Under the pieces are notes generated by a model. The model was given only the letters and a program-made list of their open reading frames with translations. It ran no database searches and was not told where the DNA came from. Shown here one piece after another: positions 5,565-5,711 of a stretch of DNA of 5,711 bases. This DNA comes from Alphaproteobacteria bacterium. Its GTDB lineage: Bacteria; Pseudomonadota; Alphaproteobacteria; Rhodobacterales; Rhodobacteraceae. Every line of letters starts with the position of its first letter. Position 1 is the stretch's first letter. Location of the stretch: the NCBI GenBank assembly GCA_030830465.1, contig JAURMY010000363.1:1-5711 (forward strand), read 5' to 3'. A program made the position numbers and the translations under genes.

Positions 5565-5711
5565 ATGACATTGATCAACAAAATCGCCTGGGATGACACC
5601 GTCCTGCCTTTTCAGCTGGACCTTTCAGATATTCGCGGTCGCGTCGCGCGGCTGGACGGCGTTTTGGAGCAAATCCTGCGCCAGCACAACTATCCGCCAA
5701 AGGTCGAAGCC
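5565..5711 (+). CDS. hslO: Hsp33 redox-regulated molecular chaperone, N-terminal part (runs off the right edge)
   Basis: Only the first 49 residues are visible, from an ATG at 5565. The sequence around TVLPFQLDLSDIRGRVARLD (12-31), then LRQHNYPP, closely matches the N-terminus of alphaproteobacterial Hsp33 as I recall it. Hsp33 is a cytoplasmic holdase that becomes active when oxidised, through a C-terminal four-cysteine zinc centre; that region is outside the window, so the redox switch cannot be checked here. An in-frame TTG at 5532 could lengthen the protein by 11 residues but has no ribosome site. It is divergent from the Nudix gene. In some Rhodobacterales, Nudix and Hsp33 genes appear to be neighbours, which would fit, but this is memory rather than a check. 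Confidence 0.9.
   Translation, partial: MTLINKIAWDDTVLPFQLDLSDIRGRVARLDGVLEQILRQHNYPPKVEA

Overview
The window looks like a piece of an alphaproteobacterial chromosome, most likely Rhodobacterales (Roseobacter group). The reasons are its moderately high G+C, the frequent GTG/TTG starts, a Hint-domain protein of the type common in that group, and the closeness of the IlvA, Nudix and Hsp33 sequences to what I remember from that clade. This assignment is by recall and inference, not by a search.

Layout from left to right: (1) 1-473, minus strand, the N-terminal part of a Hint-domain protein that runs off the left edge; (2) 643-1866, minus, argG (argininosuccinate synthase); (3) 2004-3251, plus, ilvA (threonine dehydratase), divergent from argG; (4) 3261-3590, minus, a small Hpt phosphotransfer protein, convergent with ilvA; (5) 3761-5086, plus, a response regulator fused to a SpoIIE/PP2C-type phosphatase, divergent from the Hpt gene; (6) 5037-5477, minus, a Nudix hydrolase whose 3' end overlaps the phosphatase gene tail to tail by 50 bp; (7) 5565 to the right edge, plus, the start of hslO (Hsp33 redox chaperone). 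From argG onward the genes strictly alternate in strand, so none of them can form an operon with a neighbour inside this window. The control regions are three divergent intergenic stretches (1867-2003, 3591-3760, 5478-5564) and the leader of the Hint gene (474-642). No gene-free stretch reaches 300 bases.

Functionally there are two biosynthetic housekeeping genes (arginine and isoleucine), a probable phosphorelay/partner-switching signalling pair (Hpt plus receiver-phosphatase), a Nudix pyrophosphatase and an oxidative-stress chaperone. The pairing of a stand-alone Hpt with a REC-PP2C protein, with no histidine kinase, anti-sigma factor or STAS antagonist next to it, is the most interesting biology here. 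I see no RNA gene, transposon, CRISPR array, phage gene or clearly new system.
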